A DNA stretch of 64,000 bases from Scatomorpha sp964535405. GTDB taxonomy: Bacteria > Bacillota > Clostridia > Oscillospirales > Oscillospiraceae. Both the position numbers and the translations under genes were made by a program. The notes beneath the pieces are model-generated. The model worked only from the letters and a program-made list of their open reading frames with translations, was not told where the DNA came from and did not search any database. The stretch spans positions 1-64,000 of the forward strand of contig CAZHUG010000002.1 of NCBI GenBank assembly GCA_964535405.1, written 5' to 3'. This document shows positions 7,310 to 14,783 of this stretch, piece after piece. Every line of letters starts with the position of its first letter. Positions within the stretch are counted from its first letter, which is position 1.

Positions 7310-9055
7310 TTACATCTTCTCCGGCGCTTCGACGCCGAGTATTTGAAGGCTCACTGCGATCACGCGGCGGACGCTGTCCGCAAGCAGAAGGCGTGCCTGT
7401 AAAAGTCCGGGTTCGGCGTCCTTTATGCGGCAGGCGCTGTAAAAACGGTGGAAGCGCGCGGCAAGCTCCATGACATAGCGGTTGATGCGGCTGGGGTCAT
7501 AGCCTCTTGCGGCGTGCAAAATCTCATCCGGCAGGGCGGCAAGCTGTTTTATAAGTTCGCGCTCCTGCTCGGTTTCCAGAAGCGTCGCGTCTATCGCCGC
7601 GGACTGCGGCACGGGCTGCCCCTCATCCGCGAGATTGCGCAGAAGCGAGCAGATGCGCGCGTGCGCATACTGGACGTAATACACCGGGTTTTCGCTGTCC
7701 TCACGCACGGCGAGACCCAGATCGAAATCCATCTGGGAGTCGGGGCGGGAGTTGAAAAACCAGCGGGCGGCGTCCACGGGAATCTCGTCAAGCAAATCGG
7801 ACAGGGAGATTGCCTTGCCGGTGCGCTTGGACATGCGCACAACCTCGCCGTCGCGCATGAGCTTCACCAGCTGCATGAGGACAATATCGAGCCTGTGCTC
7901 GCCGTCGAGCCCGAGCGCGTCCATCGCGCCCTTCAGGCGGGCGACGTGACCGTGGTGGTCGGCACCCCAGATATTGACCACCTGGTCAAAGCCGCGGTCA
8001 GAAAGTTTGTTGCTGTGATAGGCGATATCGGCGGCGAAATAGGTATAAAACCCGTTTGCGCGGCGCAGGACATCGTCCTTGAGCTCGAGCTTTTCGATGT
8101 CCTTTTCGCTCTTGCCCGCGGCGCGGAGCTTGTCGCCCAAGATGCGGGAGGTGCAAAGCCAGAGCGCGCCCTCACTCTCATAGGTGAAGCCGCGGTCTGT
8201 GAGCTTCCCGACCGTGCGCTCGACCGCGCCGCTCTCGTGCAAACTCGACTCGAAAAACCACTCGTCGTAATGTATCTTATAGCGCTCGAGATCAGAGCGC
8301 ATCTTCGGCAGATTGTGCGCGAGGCCGAACTTTGCCAGCGCCGCGTGCCGCTCAGACTCAGGCTTGTCCCTATATGCCTCGCCCTGCTCGGCATAAAAAA
8401 GCTGTGCAAGCTGTTTTATATCCTCGCCCTGATAGCCGTCGGCGGGAAACTGGACGGCGTCTTCGCCCAAAATTATCTGTAAGTACCGCGCCTCGAGCGA
8501 GACCGCAAATTTCTCGATCTGGTTTCCGGCATCGTTTACATAGAACTCGCGCCAGACATCCGCGCCCGCGCGGGACAGAACCTCCGCCAGAGTGTCGCCC
8601 AGAACGCCGCCGCGGGCGTTGCCCATGTGCATGGGGCCCGTGGGGTTAGCGGAGACGAACTCGACCATGATTTTCTGACCCTTGAGCCCGTCCGAGCGCC
8701 CGTATGCCGCGCCCTCGGCCTCAATATCCGCGAGAACGTCGCCATACCAGCCGGAGGCGAGGCGGAAGTTTATAAAGCCCGGGCCCGCGCAGTCGGCTCT
8801 GTCGAAAAAAGTGCCGGCAAGCTCCATATTTGCTATGAGCGCCTCCGCGATTTTGCGCGGCGGCAGGCGCAATGCACGGGCGCCGGTCATCGCGTGGTTT
8901 GCGGCGAAGTCGCCGTTTGCCGTGTCCTTCGGAACCTCCACCGTGCCCGATAACTGCGCGCCCGCGGGCAGTTCGCCCTTCTTCACCGCGGCGGCGTAGG
9001 CCGCGTCCACTATAGCGGAAATTGCGTCCTTTGCGCTCTGAGTTAAATTAGCCAT
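7310..9055 (-). CDS. argS: Arginyl-tRNA synthetase
   Basis: 581 aa, normal for class Ia ArgRS, which charges tRNA-Arg with arginine using ATP. An N-terminal Arg-tRNA-synthetase N domain (about 1-95) precedes the Rossmann catalytic core. The HIGH signature appears as HMGN in NPTGPMHMGNARGG (about residues 130-143). The KMSKS loop appears as MSKR in VVRMSKRTGKAISL (about 380-393), a form usual in ArgRS. The C-terminal DALR anticodon-binding domain covers about 465-581 and ends at MELAARFHRFYSACRI and the final helices. It overlaps the start of the DUF1934 gene's end by 8 bp (9048-9055), so the two are coupled. Very secure. Confidence 0.97.
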   Translation of the reverse strand: MANLTQSAKDAISAIVDAAYAAAVKKGELPAGAQLSGTVEVPKDTANGDFAANHAMTGARALRLPPRKIAEALIANMELAGTFFDRADCAGPGFINFRLASGWYGDVLADIEAEGAAYGRSDGLKGQKIMVEFVSANPTGPMHMGNARGGVLGDTLAEVLSRAGADVWREFYVNDAGNQIEKFAVSLEARYLQIILGEDAVQFPADGYQGEDIKQLAQLFYAEQGEAYRDKPESERHAALAKFGLAHNLPKMRSDLERYKIHYDEWFFESSLHESGAVERTVGKLTDRGFTYESEGALWLCTSRILGDKLRAAGKSEKDIEKLELKDDVLRRANGFYTYFAADIAYHSNKLSDRGFDQVVNIWGADHHGHVARLKGAMDALGLDGEHRLDIVLMQLVKLMRDGEVVRMSKRTGKAISLSDLLDEIPVDAARWFFNSRPDSQMDFDLGLAVREDSENPVYYVQYAHARICSLLRNLADEGQPVPQSAAIDATLLETEQERELIKQLAALPDEILHAARGYDPSRINRYVMELAARFHRFYSACRIKDAEPGLLQARLLLADSVRRVIAVSLQILGVEAPEKM

Positions 9056-9488
9056 CTATGCGCGCACCCCCCTGCTCCTTGACATTGATTCTAAACTTAT
9101 TTCTGCCCACCATGGTGTGGTCAAAGTCAACTATATAATCTATCTCCATATCGCCGCCGCGCGGACCCATTGTGGAGTGGATTTTATGCGTATCCAGCCC
9201 CATCGTGGCGGAGCCGAAGGGAGTGTCGTACAGGAAGGTGTTTTTGAGCCCCTCCCTGAATATCATCTGGCTTGTCAGTGTGCCCTCGCGCGCGAGCGTC
9301 ACCTCTGTGGGCGTGAAAATAAAAGAGGTCTTTGTCCCCTTCATGCCGGTCAGCTCGCTTTCCATATACGTAAGCTCTCCGCGACCGTCGCGATAGCTGT
9401 ACTTCCCTTCCGTGACGAGCTCAACCGCGTCGTCCGTGCCCTGCGGGAAGTTCTGCACTCCTGTAATTGATATTATAACGTCTTTCAT
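9048..9488 (-). CDS. DUF1934 domain protein
   Basis: 146 aa with the ATG at 9488, chosen because GGAG lies 6 bases upstream; the next ATG at 9500 would add four residues. The protein is all-beta in appearance, with features of the DUF1934 family: MKDVIISITGVQ at the start, a central LTYMESELTGMKGTKTSFIF, then TPFGSATMGLDTHKIHSTMGPRGGDMEIDYIVDFD. This calycin-like small cytoplasmic family is regularly found next to argS in Firmicutes. Its role is unknown. Here its stop overlaps the argS start, which supports the family call. Confidence 0.88.
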   Translation of the reverse strand: MKDVIISITGVQNFPQGTDDAVELVTEGKYSYRDGRGELTYMESELTGMKGTKTSFIFTPTEVTLAREGTLTSQMIFREGLKNTFLYDTPFGSATMGLDTHKIHSTMGPRGGDMEIDYIVDFDHTMVGRNKFRINVKEQGGARIDG

Positions 9489-9589
9489 ACTCAGCTCCAT
9501 GTTCTATTTGGCGCGAAGCTGCGAAAAATCCTCAGCTCCATGCGCCCATTTCATTTGGCGACACATTATATACCATATAACGTGTCCTG

Positions 9590-10393
9590 TCAAAGATTGG
9601 CTGGGAAAACATGCCCGCTCACATCGCGGCCGAGAAACAGTCGCGAGTGCGCGCAAAACTCGCCCGCGTCGCCGCTGGTATAGTAGCGCTCACTGCCGCT
9701 TATCTGCCCATCCGAGAGCCCCCCGCGACCGAGAGACTCGCAGAGCTCCCTTGCCGCCGCAGCGCCCGAGTCTATGAGCCTCACTCCCTCGCCCATGCAG
9801 CGGCTGATCGCCTCATACAGTAAGGGAAAGTGCGTGCAGCCCAATATCAGTGTGTCCACATTCGCCTGCCTGAACCGCGCCGTCGCGGTCTCGACCGCGC
9901 GCATGACGGCGGCATCCTCGGGCGAAACGCGGCCCGCCTCCACAAAGGGCACCAAAAGCGGACTGCCGACGCTAATCGGCTCCGCCTCCGCGCCCAGCGC
10001 GGCAAGCTCGCGCGTAAAAGCGCCCGACTGCGCCGTTGCGACCGTGGCCAGCACTCCGATGCGCCCGCTTCGCGTCGCGACCAGAGCCTCCCGCGCGGCG
10101 GCACGCACCACGCCGAGCACCGGAACGCCTGCGCTCTCGCGAACGGTATCCAGGCAGTTTGAACTCACCGTGCCGCAGGCGACGAGAATCGCGTCCACGC
10201 CGTACTTCGTCAAAAACCTCGTGTCCGAGGCGGCAATCTCCCGCAGCTCCGCCACGGAACGGCTGCCGTAGGGCGCGCGCGCCGTGTCGCCCAGGTATAT
10301 TATGTCATCAGCGGGCAAAAGCTCGCGCAGTACGCGCACAGCAGTCAGGCCGCCCAGACCGGAATCGAAAACGCCAATTTTAATCTTATCCAT
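9590..10393 (-). CDS. murI: Glutamate racemase
   Basis: 267 aa. The start is placed at ATG 10393, which has AGGTG just upstream; a GTG at 10399 is possible. It makes D-glutamate for peptidoglycan by a two-cysteine mechanism. Motifs: IGVFDSGLGGLT (residues about 4-15), YLGDTARAPYGS (about 34-45), the first catalytic Cys in VACGTVSSN (about 72), and the second in LILGCTHFPLL (about 182). The residue after the first Cys is Gly; many homologues have Asn (CNT). Length and both cysteines are normal, so activity is likely. It has its own short upstream region (10400-10532) and marks the last chromosomal gene before the phage-like element. Confidence 0.95.
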   Translation of the reverse strand: MDKIKIGVFDSGLGGLTAVRVLRELLPADDIIYLGDTARAPYGSRSVAELREIAASDTRFLTKYGVDAILVACGTVSSNCLDTVRESAGVPVLGVVRAAAREALVATRSGRIGVLATVATAQSGAFTRELAALGAEAEPISVGSPLLVPFVEAGRVSPEDAAVMRAVETATARFRQANVDTLILGCTHFPLLYEAISRCMGEGVRLIDSGAAAARELCESLGRGGLSDGQISGSERYYTSGDAGEFCAHSRLFLGRDVSGHVFPANL

Positions 10394-10532
10394 AGTCACC
10401 TAAAGCACCTTTTTCGTGATACAAACAGTCTATGCAGACCGCAATGAAAAGCGAAGTACATTTTATCAGTGCCGCGGCGCTTTTGCAATCCCTACTATAT
10501 ATTATAGCCGCCTTTGCGCCTTTTTGTTCCCG

Positions 10533-10925
10533 TCAGGGGTTTAAACGGCGCGCGGCAGAGCCCGCCTTCCAGAGCCTTTTTTTCTGCTGCACCGTGACGA
10601 GGGAAAGCCAGAGCGACAAAAGCTCGGCCGTGCTCTCATACACGCGCAGCTCGCGCAGTCCCCGCTCGGGCGCGGCAGACCGCGGCGGCGGGCTGAGCAT
10701 GACAAAACCGCCCGCCTCAGCCTCGCGCTGGGCAAGCTCTATATCCCGATAGAAATGATCGCGGCGAATATGCTCCAGCTCGTGCGCTATGGCACGCGCA
10801 CGGCGGGCATCGCTTAAATATTCATTGACATAAATGTCGAAGCTGCCATCCCCGTTCGGCTGCACCAACGCGTGAACGTTCAGCGGAAACGGAAGAGGCC
10901 GCACGAAATATTCAGGTGTCCACAT
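10533..10925 (-). CDS. ImmA/IrrE-type metallopeptidase
   Basis: 130 aa with a zinc-protease motif: HELEHI (HExxH, about residues 47-51) preceded by ARAIA and followed by an RRDHFYRDI helix. This matches the ImmA/IrrE family, which cleaves or inactivates phage-type repressors. The N-terminal part (VHALVQPNGDGSFDIYVNEYL) fits the small beta-sheet before the zinc helix. Its ATG lies inside the last codons of the CI-like repressor gene (overlap 10912-10925), the classical ImmR-ImmA pairing. It is therefore probably the anti-repressor that releases the element from repression (inference). It marks the left edge of the phage-like element. Confidence 0.88.
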   Translation of the reverse strand: MWTPEYFVRPLPFPLNVHALVQPNGDGSFDIYVNEYLSDARRARAIAHELEHIRRDHFYRDIELAQREAEAGGFVMLSPPPRSAAPERGLRELRVYESTAELLSLWLSLVTVQQKKRLWKAGSAARRLNP

Positions 10926-11286
10926 CCCCGCGCTCCTTTGCTCTCAGCGCCTCGATCATCTTCACCGCAACCTCGACGTCGGCGCGCGTCGCCCCCTTCG
11001 CAAGCGAAAACAGCATCCGGCACTCCGAACGGTTCGCCAGCATGTCCAGATACTCCGTCAGCTCCCTGTCGCCGTTTACCAGCGGGCGCTCGCTCTCATC
11101 CGGCGCTCTGCCCAGCAGATAGTCCACCGTCACGTTCAAAAGCTCCGCCATGCGCATCAGCGTGCCGAGATCCGGCTCGCGTCTGCCCGTCTCATACTGG
11201 CTGATGGTGTTCGGCGCGATGTCCAGCATGCGCCCGAGCTCCTTTTGCGTCATGCCGAGCTCCTCGCGCAGCTCCTTTAATCTCAT
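10912..11286 (-). CDS. CI-like XRE repressor of the phage-like element
   Basis: 124 aa. An N-terminal HTH (about 1-63) reads MRLKELREELGMTQKELGRMLDIAPNTISQYETGRREPDL, here given only as its outline: LKELREELGMTQKELG and PNTISQYETGRREP. The C-terminal 60 residues are helical (TRADVEVAVKMIEAL) and lack the Ser-Lys protease of LexA-type repressors. This fits removal by a separate ImmA-type protease, which is encoded next to it. It diverges from a small early operon, and operator-like repeats lie between them. Confidence 0.9.
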   Translation of the reverse strand: MRLKELREELGMTQKELGRMLDIAPNTISQYETGRREPDLGTLMRMAELLNVTVDYLLGRAPDESERPLVNGDRELTEYLDMLANRSECRMLFSLAKGATRADVEVAVKMIEALRAKERGDVDT

Positions 11287-11304
11287 TTAGACCACCTCAA
11301 GCAC

Positions 11305-11333
11305 ATTGTACATCACAAATTGTGAATAAGCAA
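11305..11333 (-). promoter_or_regulatory. Probable repressor promoter with a palindromic operator
   Basis: On the minus strand: TTGCTT (11333-11328), a 17-bp spacer and TACAAT (11310-11305). The spacer contains the perfect palindrome TCACAA-A-TTGTGA (11313-11325), a good candidate for autoregulation by the CI-like protein. Confidence 0.6.
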
Positions 11334-11371
11334 GCACAATTCTCTGATCAAAATCTTGTAAAGTCTGCCAC

Positions 11372-11400
11372 TTGCGCAAATCTCGATATGAGACTATAAT
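11372..11400 (+). promoter_or_regulatory. Probable early promoter with overlapping operator
   Basis: TTGCGC (11372-11377), a 17-bp spacer and TATAAT (11395-11400). The inverted repeat TATGAGA-N8-TCTCATA (11387-11408) straddles the -10, and a third half-site ATGAGA lies at about 11439. The layout is that of a repressible lytic/early promoter. Confidence 0.6.
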
Positions 11401-11459
11401 ATCTCATACGGAGATAATCCGAGGCTTTAATATCTTCATGAGATAGATTGGGGTGTTGT

Positions 11460-11675
11460 ATGGAGAAGGAGCTATCTATTCGCGCTTTGAGAAACAGAGC
11501 CGGACTCACGCAGGAGCAGCTGGCGGCGCGGCTCGACCTGCGCTCGGCGGCGACGATATCGATGTGGGAGAGCGGCAAGCGGCGGCCGAGCAGCGGAATT
11601 TTGCCCGCGCTTGCCGAGGAACTGGGCTGTTCGATCGCGGAGCTTTTTGCCGATTGCGAGGAGGAGGGGGGATGA
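11460..11675 (+). CDS. Cro-like XRE regulator
   Basis: 71 aa starting at ATG 11460 behind a GGGGTG site. It is a single HTH domain: IRALRNRAGLTQEQLA, recognition region SAATISMWESGKRRP, then ILPALAEELGCSIAELFA. It is the first gene of the plus-strand operon facing the CI-like repressor, the position of Cro in lambdoid elements. Its stop overlaps the start of the next gene (ATGA at 11672). A function as a second repressor of the switch is inferred from position. Confidence 0.88.
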   Translation: MEKELSIRALRNRAGLTQEQLAARLDLRSAATISMWESGKRRPSSGILPALAEELGCSIAELFADCEEEGG

Positions 11676-11890
11676 GCATTTGCGACGAGCGCTGCATTGG
11701 CTGCGATTTCGGCTTCATCGCCGCGAACCCGCAGCTTGAAAACTACAGTCTGCCCGCCTGCGAGTATCTTTTGCGCACGGGCGAGCGCAGACCCTGCCCC
11801 GCGGGGGAGGACTGCGTCGTGTTTACAGCCCGCTCGGAGCGCGGCGGCTGGGCGGACGGTCTGCCCTTCCTGTTCGGGAGCCGGCTGTGA
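11672..11890 (+). CDS. Small Cys-rich protein of the early operon
   Basis: 72 aa. The start at 11672 follows GAGGAGGGGGG and overlaps the stop of the Cro-like gene. It has a CxxxCxxC cluster (CDERCIGC, residues about 4-11) and three more cysteines at about 32, 44 and 50 (ACEYLL, RPCPAGEDCVVF), so it may bind zinc. No family was recognised. It is followed by an overlapping GTGA start, so the genes from 11460 onward form one tightly packed operon. It is one of three adjacent Cys-containing small genes in this operon. Confidence 0.7.
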   Translation: MSICDERCIGCDFGFIAANPQLENYSLPACEYLLRTGERRPCPAGEDCVVFTARSERGGWADGLPFLFGSRL

Positions 11891-12177
11891 CGCGGCTCTC
11901 TAGCCTTCTGCGCTTCGAGCCGCCCACGGCGCTGGACGAGCCCGCGCCGCCGCAGAGCATCCCCTGCGCGCTCTGCGGCCCGGGCATCGCGCCGGACTGT
12001 GCGCCGCGGCTGTGCAGGGCTTGCCGGAGCGCGGCCCTTTGCCGAACGCGGGTATATCTGCGCAGTTTGAGCCGAGAGGAGCTCGAACACATCGATGATT
12101 TATTGGAGGGGCTGAGTCTTTTTGATCTTGCGGGCTTATCGGACTTAAAAGGAGGTGAGCGGGCTGGGCGTGAGTGA
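11887..12177 (+). CDS. Small Cys-rich protein of the early operon
   Basis: 96 aa with a GTG start at 11887 that overlaps the previous stop (GTGA). The central part has paired cysteines (CALCGPGIAPDC, then LCRACRSAALC), which looks like a small zinc-binding module. The C-terminal half is helical and acidic (LSREELEHIDDLLEGLSLFDLAGL). No family was recognised. It lies in the early operon and may be regulatory or, like similar small zinc-finger phage proteins, an adaptor. The GTG start is supported by the tight overlap rather than by a strong ribosome site. Confidence 0.6.
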   Translation: MTRLSSLLRFEPPTALDEPAPPQSIPCALCGPGIAPDCAPRLCRACRSAALCRTRVYLRSLSREELEHIDDLLEGLSLFDLAGLSDLKGGERAGRE

Positions 12178-12421
12178 AGCAGAGCGCGGGGACAGGCTCG
12201 GGAATATTGCGCTCTGCCTTTCCTGCCCGCTGCCGGACTGCGAGAACTGTCTTGCGCCGGGCGGGGTCGGCTCGCCAAAGCGGGTTGTGCGAAATCAGAG
12301 GTCTAAATACGGAGCCTTCGCCGCAAAGCTCGTGGCGCAGGGCATCTCCGGCACGGCGGAGATCGCCGCAGCGCTTGAGGTATCCGAGCGGACTGTGCGG
12401 CGCTGGGTGAGCGCGGAATAA
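12170..12421 (+). CDS. Small protein with Cys cluster and C-terminal HTH
   Basis: 83 aa from GTG 12170. An AAAAGGAGGTGA site at 12147-12157 lies 13 bases upstream; GTG 12155 sits inside that site and is less likely. The N-terminal part has CLSCPLPDCENC (CxxCx4CxxC, zinc-finger-like). The C-terminal part is a homeodomain-like HTH: GISGTAEIAAALEVSERTVRRWV. The HTH resembles those of phage terminase-small/phBC6A51-like proteins, but the protein is far too short to be a full terminase subunit and a separate one exists at 25338. It could be the last regulator of the early operon. Function unknown. Confidence 0.65.
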   Translation: MSEAERGDRLGNIALCLSCPLPDCENCLAPGGVGSPKRVVRNQRSKYGAFAAKLVAQGISGTAEIAAALEVSERTVRRWVSAE

Positions 12422-12432
12422 ACGGAATACGA

Positions 12433-12464
12433 AAGGGACCCATGCCGAACAGCATGGGTCCCTT
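12433..12464. terminator. Bidirectional terminator between early (+) and structural (-) operons
   Basis: A 13-bp stem (aagggacccatgc / gcatgggtccctt) with a 6-base loop, followed by a pyrimidine run. It separates the convergent operons of the phage-like element. Confidence 0.85.
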
Positions 12465-12471
12465 CCCTTTT

Positions 12472-12789
12472 CTAGCCTCTGTCATTTACATGGGTCTCCA
12501 CCGTATAGCCGGAGGAGCCGTCATACTGCGCTTCTGCCCTGGCATAGGGTCTTGCGCGCCCGTTCACGCGGGAGACCTTGAGCCTCGGCAGGCTCGCCGC
12601 CTTGCGGCGGAGGCGGTCGCGGGCGGTGAAGCCCCTGCCGCCGCTTATGGGGTTATCCGCCTGCCCGTAGCGTCTGGGGACTGTCCGGGCGCTCTCGCCA
12701 AATTTGAGGCTTGAGCCGTCGGGTGTCGCCTGTGTCTCTGCCAGACTGCGCAGGCGGCCGCGGGCAGTGCTTAGATCCTCGTTTGCCAT
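12472..12789 (-). CDS. Phage-element protein of unknown function
   Basis: 105 aa, very basic and rich in Arg, Ser and Gly, with low predicted structure (RGRLRSLAETQ, GGRGFTARDRLRRKAASLP). It is the last gene of the structural operon, 9 bp after a long structural protein. No family was recognised. Basic, poorly ordered small proteins at the end of tail modules are sometimes DNA-associated or internal virion proteins, but nothing here proves that. Base composition matches the neighbouring phage genes. Confidence 0.55.
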   Translation of the reverse strand: MANEDLSTARGRLRSLAETQATPDGSSLKFGESARTVPRRYGQADNPISGGRGFTARDRLRRKAASLPRLKVSRVNGRARPYARAEAQYDGSSGYTVETHVNDRG

Positions 12790-12798
12790 TCTTGCCTC

Positions 12799-13533
12799 CT
12801 AGCTCGGCGTTTCGGTCATTTTGCCGATGTTTTTCAGGCTGCCGGGCAGCAGGATCGGGTCGCCGTTTGCGCGTCTGCCCGCCACGACGATGTGCCCCGA
12901 CTCCACAAGGCGCTCGGCCTCCTCGTAGCTCAGCCTGCCGTAGTTTTTGACGTTTATAATATTATCCGGCTCGGCCTTCCCAATCACAGCACTGCCGGAG
13001 TAGGCAGCGCTGTTGCTCTTGCCGCTCCCGCCGCTGTAGTAATTTCCCGCCTTGGTGTAGGACTCGTCCACGCGCACAGCTTCGTTATAAAGCTGCCGGG
13101 CGCGCTGAAGCTCGTTATCCGCGATCGCCTGCGCGATGGACAGCTGATAGCGGCTGTAGGCCGCGGCGCGCTCTGTCTCCAGATCGGCGAGCTTTGCGGC
13201 GCGCCCGGAATCGAGCGCGGAGAGATTGCCCTGCAGGACGTTATTCTGCGAAAGCCTTGCCTGTCCGCCCGCGCCGGTATTGAGGCCCGAGGCGGCAAAG
13301 CTCTCGTTTAATCCCGCGCGGGAGATCTCCGCATCGGAGCTCGTGGCGTTTTTCGCCGAGCGGTACAGACCGGGGATCTGCGCCGCCTGATTGTTGAAGG
13401 CGGACACCTGCTCGTCATACGCCGCCTCCAGCGCCGCCTGCTGGGCGCGGCGCTGCTGCTCGTAAATCTCGTTTATGTAGCCGGACTTGTCCTCCGCCGT
13501 GTAATAATGCGCAGGCGCGTTTGTTGCTGCCAT
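12799..13533 (-). CDS. Phage internal/structural coiled-coil protein
   Basis: 244 aa, strongly helical with Ala/Gln/Asn-rich heptads. Segments include EIYEQQRRAQQAALEAAYDEQ, GARE-like stretches such as LADLETERAAAYSRYQ, and AIADNELQRARQLYNEAV. A Gly/Asn-rich hinge (GLNTGAGGQARLSQNNVLQGN) lies in the middle. The composition resembles internal virion or DNA-ejection proteins of podoviruses, which need no tape measure. That is an inference from composition and position in the operon. It is followed by a basic protein and then the operon terminator. Confidence 0.6.
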   Translation of the reverse strand: MAATNAPAHYYTAEDKSGYINEIYEQQRRAQQAALEAAYDEQVSAFNNQAAQIPGLYRSAKNATSSDAEISRAGLNESFAASGLNTGAGGQARLSQNNVLQGNLSALDSGRAAKLADLETERAAAYSRYQLSIAQAIADNELQRARQLYNEAVRVDESYTKAGNYYSGGSGKSNSAAYSGSAVIGKAEPDNIINVKNYGRLSYEEAERLVESGHIVVAGRRANGDPILLPGSLKNIGKMTETPS

Positions 13534-13548
13534 ATTCCCACCCCTTCT

Positions 13549-13776
13549 CTATTTTATCTCCGCGCACAGCTCGTCCATGCGCTTGTGCGCGGACTTCACC
13601 GACATTTCTGCCAGAGCCATGCGCTCGACGAGATTGTTGTGCTTCTCAACCTTTTTCTCAAGCTCGGCTAGCCTGTACACCGTCAGCTTATTCGACGCGA
13701 GCACCCCCAGCAGGGAACCTGTGAGGGTTCCCGCCAGAGACAGCAGCGCCACAATTATTTCAGGCTCCACCGTCAT
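13549..13776 (-). CDS. Small TM-plus-coiled-coil protein (XhlA-like)
   Basis: 75 aa from ATG 13776; an ATG at 13800 would add MEHKKKRG and overlap the holin gene more. An N-terminal TM helix (IIVALLSLAGTLTGSLLGVLA) is followed by a coiled coil (LAELEKKVEKHNNLVERM). This is the reverse of haemolysin XhlA but the same kind of small lysis/baseplate-anchor protein. It overlaps the holin-like gene and precedes the structural protein. It likely works with the holin and amidase in lysis. Confidence 0.65.
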   Translation of the reverse strand: MTVEPEIIVALLSLAGTLTGSLLGVLASNKLTVYRLAELEKKVEKHNNLVERMALAEMSVKSAHKRMDELCAEIK

Positions 13777-13945
13777 TCCCCTTTTCTTTTTGTGTTCCAA
13801 AATAAAATGCCACGACCATGAGCGTCACGTTATTCACGGCCTCGGCCGGGATGATACATTTAAGCGCCAGCACCATCCAGACCGCCAGCACGCATAAGGT
13901 CACAATCGTCTTTACCTTTATGAGTCTTGCGAGATTTGCACGCAT
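13760..13945 (-). CDS. Holin-like small membrane protein
   Basis: 61 aa with two hydrophobic segments (TIVTLCVLAVWMVLALKCII and VNNVTLMVVAFYFGTQ) and a short charged tail. The pattern VTLMVVAFYFGTQKEK is close to phage holins of the phi-LC3/r1t type found in Firmicutes. It sits 12 bp after the amidase gene in the same direction, the usual lysis cassette. Holins open the membrane so that the endolysin can reach the wall. Confidence 0.75.
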   Translation of the reverse strand: MRANLARLIKVKTIVTLCVLAVWMVLALKCIIPAEAVNNVTLMVVAFYFGTQKEKGNDGGA

Positions 13946-13957
13946 GATTCTCCCTCC

Positions 13958-14674
13958 TCATTTTGTGGTCTCCACCACAATGGCACTATAGCCCTTCGCG
14001 ATAAGCTCGGCGCGGAGCCCCTCTGCGTTTTCTCTGGCGCTAAACGCGCCCAGCTGCACGCGGTAGATCGCGGGCGGGGGCTCCGGAGCGGGCAGCGGGG
14101 GCGCGGCAGCTGCCGAAAACTCGATGCCGAGATAGTCGCAGACGCCCTGCGCCGTGGCGAGCGCCGCCGCCTGCCTCCACGCGGGGTCGAGGAGCTTTTG
14201 GCTGTCCTCGCGATTGTCGTGGAAGGCATATTCTATCAAAACCGCGGGCATATTCGTGCCTGATAAAACCGCAAACTTCGCATACTGCATCGGATTTTGA
14301 AAAAGCAGTATGCCGGATTTTTGGAAGCTGTTCAAAAGCGCCCTTGCCAGCCTGTTACGCGCGGCAGACGCACCCGTCGCATAGCTGTAAACGCACAGAC
14401 CGCGGGCGCTGTTCCACGCGCCGTTCGACTTCGCCGCGTTCGAGTGCAGCGAGAGATACAGCTCGGCCGCGGCAAGGTTTGCGATCGACGCGCGTGTGGA
14501 GAGCTCCACAGTCTCGTCCGCTGTGCGGGTAATTATGACCGTCATATGCGGCGCGAGCAGTGCCCGAAGTCTCAGAGCCATGTCGAGTGTGAACTCGTGC
14601 TCCTTATACGAGCCATCCGGCGCGCCGTTCGCCTTATCTATGCCGCCGTGACCCGGGTCGATACATATTTTCAT
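13958..14674 (-). CDS. N-acetylmuramoyl-L-alanine amidase (Amidase_3) with SPOR domain, endolysin
   Basis: 238 aa with no signal peptide, as expected of an endolysin that leaves through a holin. Amidase_3 catalytic domain (1-~180): ICIDPGHGG with the first zinc His, Glu in YKEHEFTLDMA, second His in LYLSLHSNAA, and catalytic Glu in AVLIEYAFHDN. A Pro-rich linker (APPLPAPEPPPA) leads to a C-terminal SPOR domain (IYRVQLGAFSARENAEGL to the end), which binds denuded glycan strands. It cleaves the amide between MurNAc and L-Ala. The SPOR domain is more typical of host sporulation and division amidases, so the gene may derive from a host cwlD/cwlC-like gene. Confidence 0.9.
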   Translation of the reverse strand: MKICIDPGHGGIDKANGAPDGSYKEHEFTLDMALRLRALLAPHMTVIITRTADETVELSTRASIANLAAAELYLSLHSNAAKSNGAWNSARGLCVYSYATGASAARNRLARALLNSFQKSGILLFQNPMQYAKFAVLSGTNMPAVLIEYAFHDNREDSQKLLDPAWRQAAALATAQGVCDYLGIEFSAAAAPPLPAPEPPPAIYRVQLGAFSARENAEGLRAELIAKGYSAIVVETTK

Positions 14675-14783
14675 TTTTTATCCCTTTCCATGCAGAGAAA
14701 CTGCGTCGGCACAATTTCTCAAATCAATATATGCGGGCACCTGCGGTTTCGCCACTGCTCAAGCCCGTTCGGGCAATTTTTCG

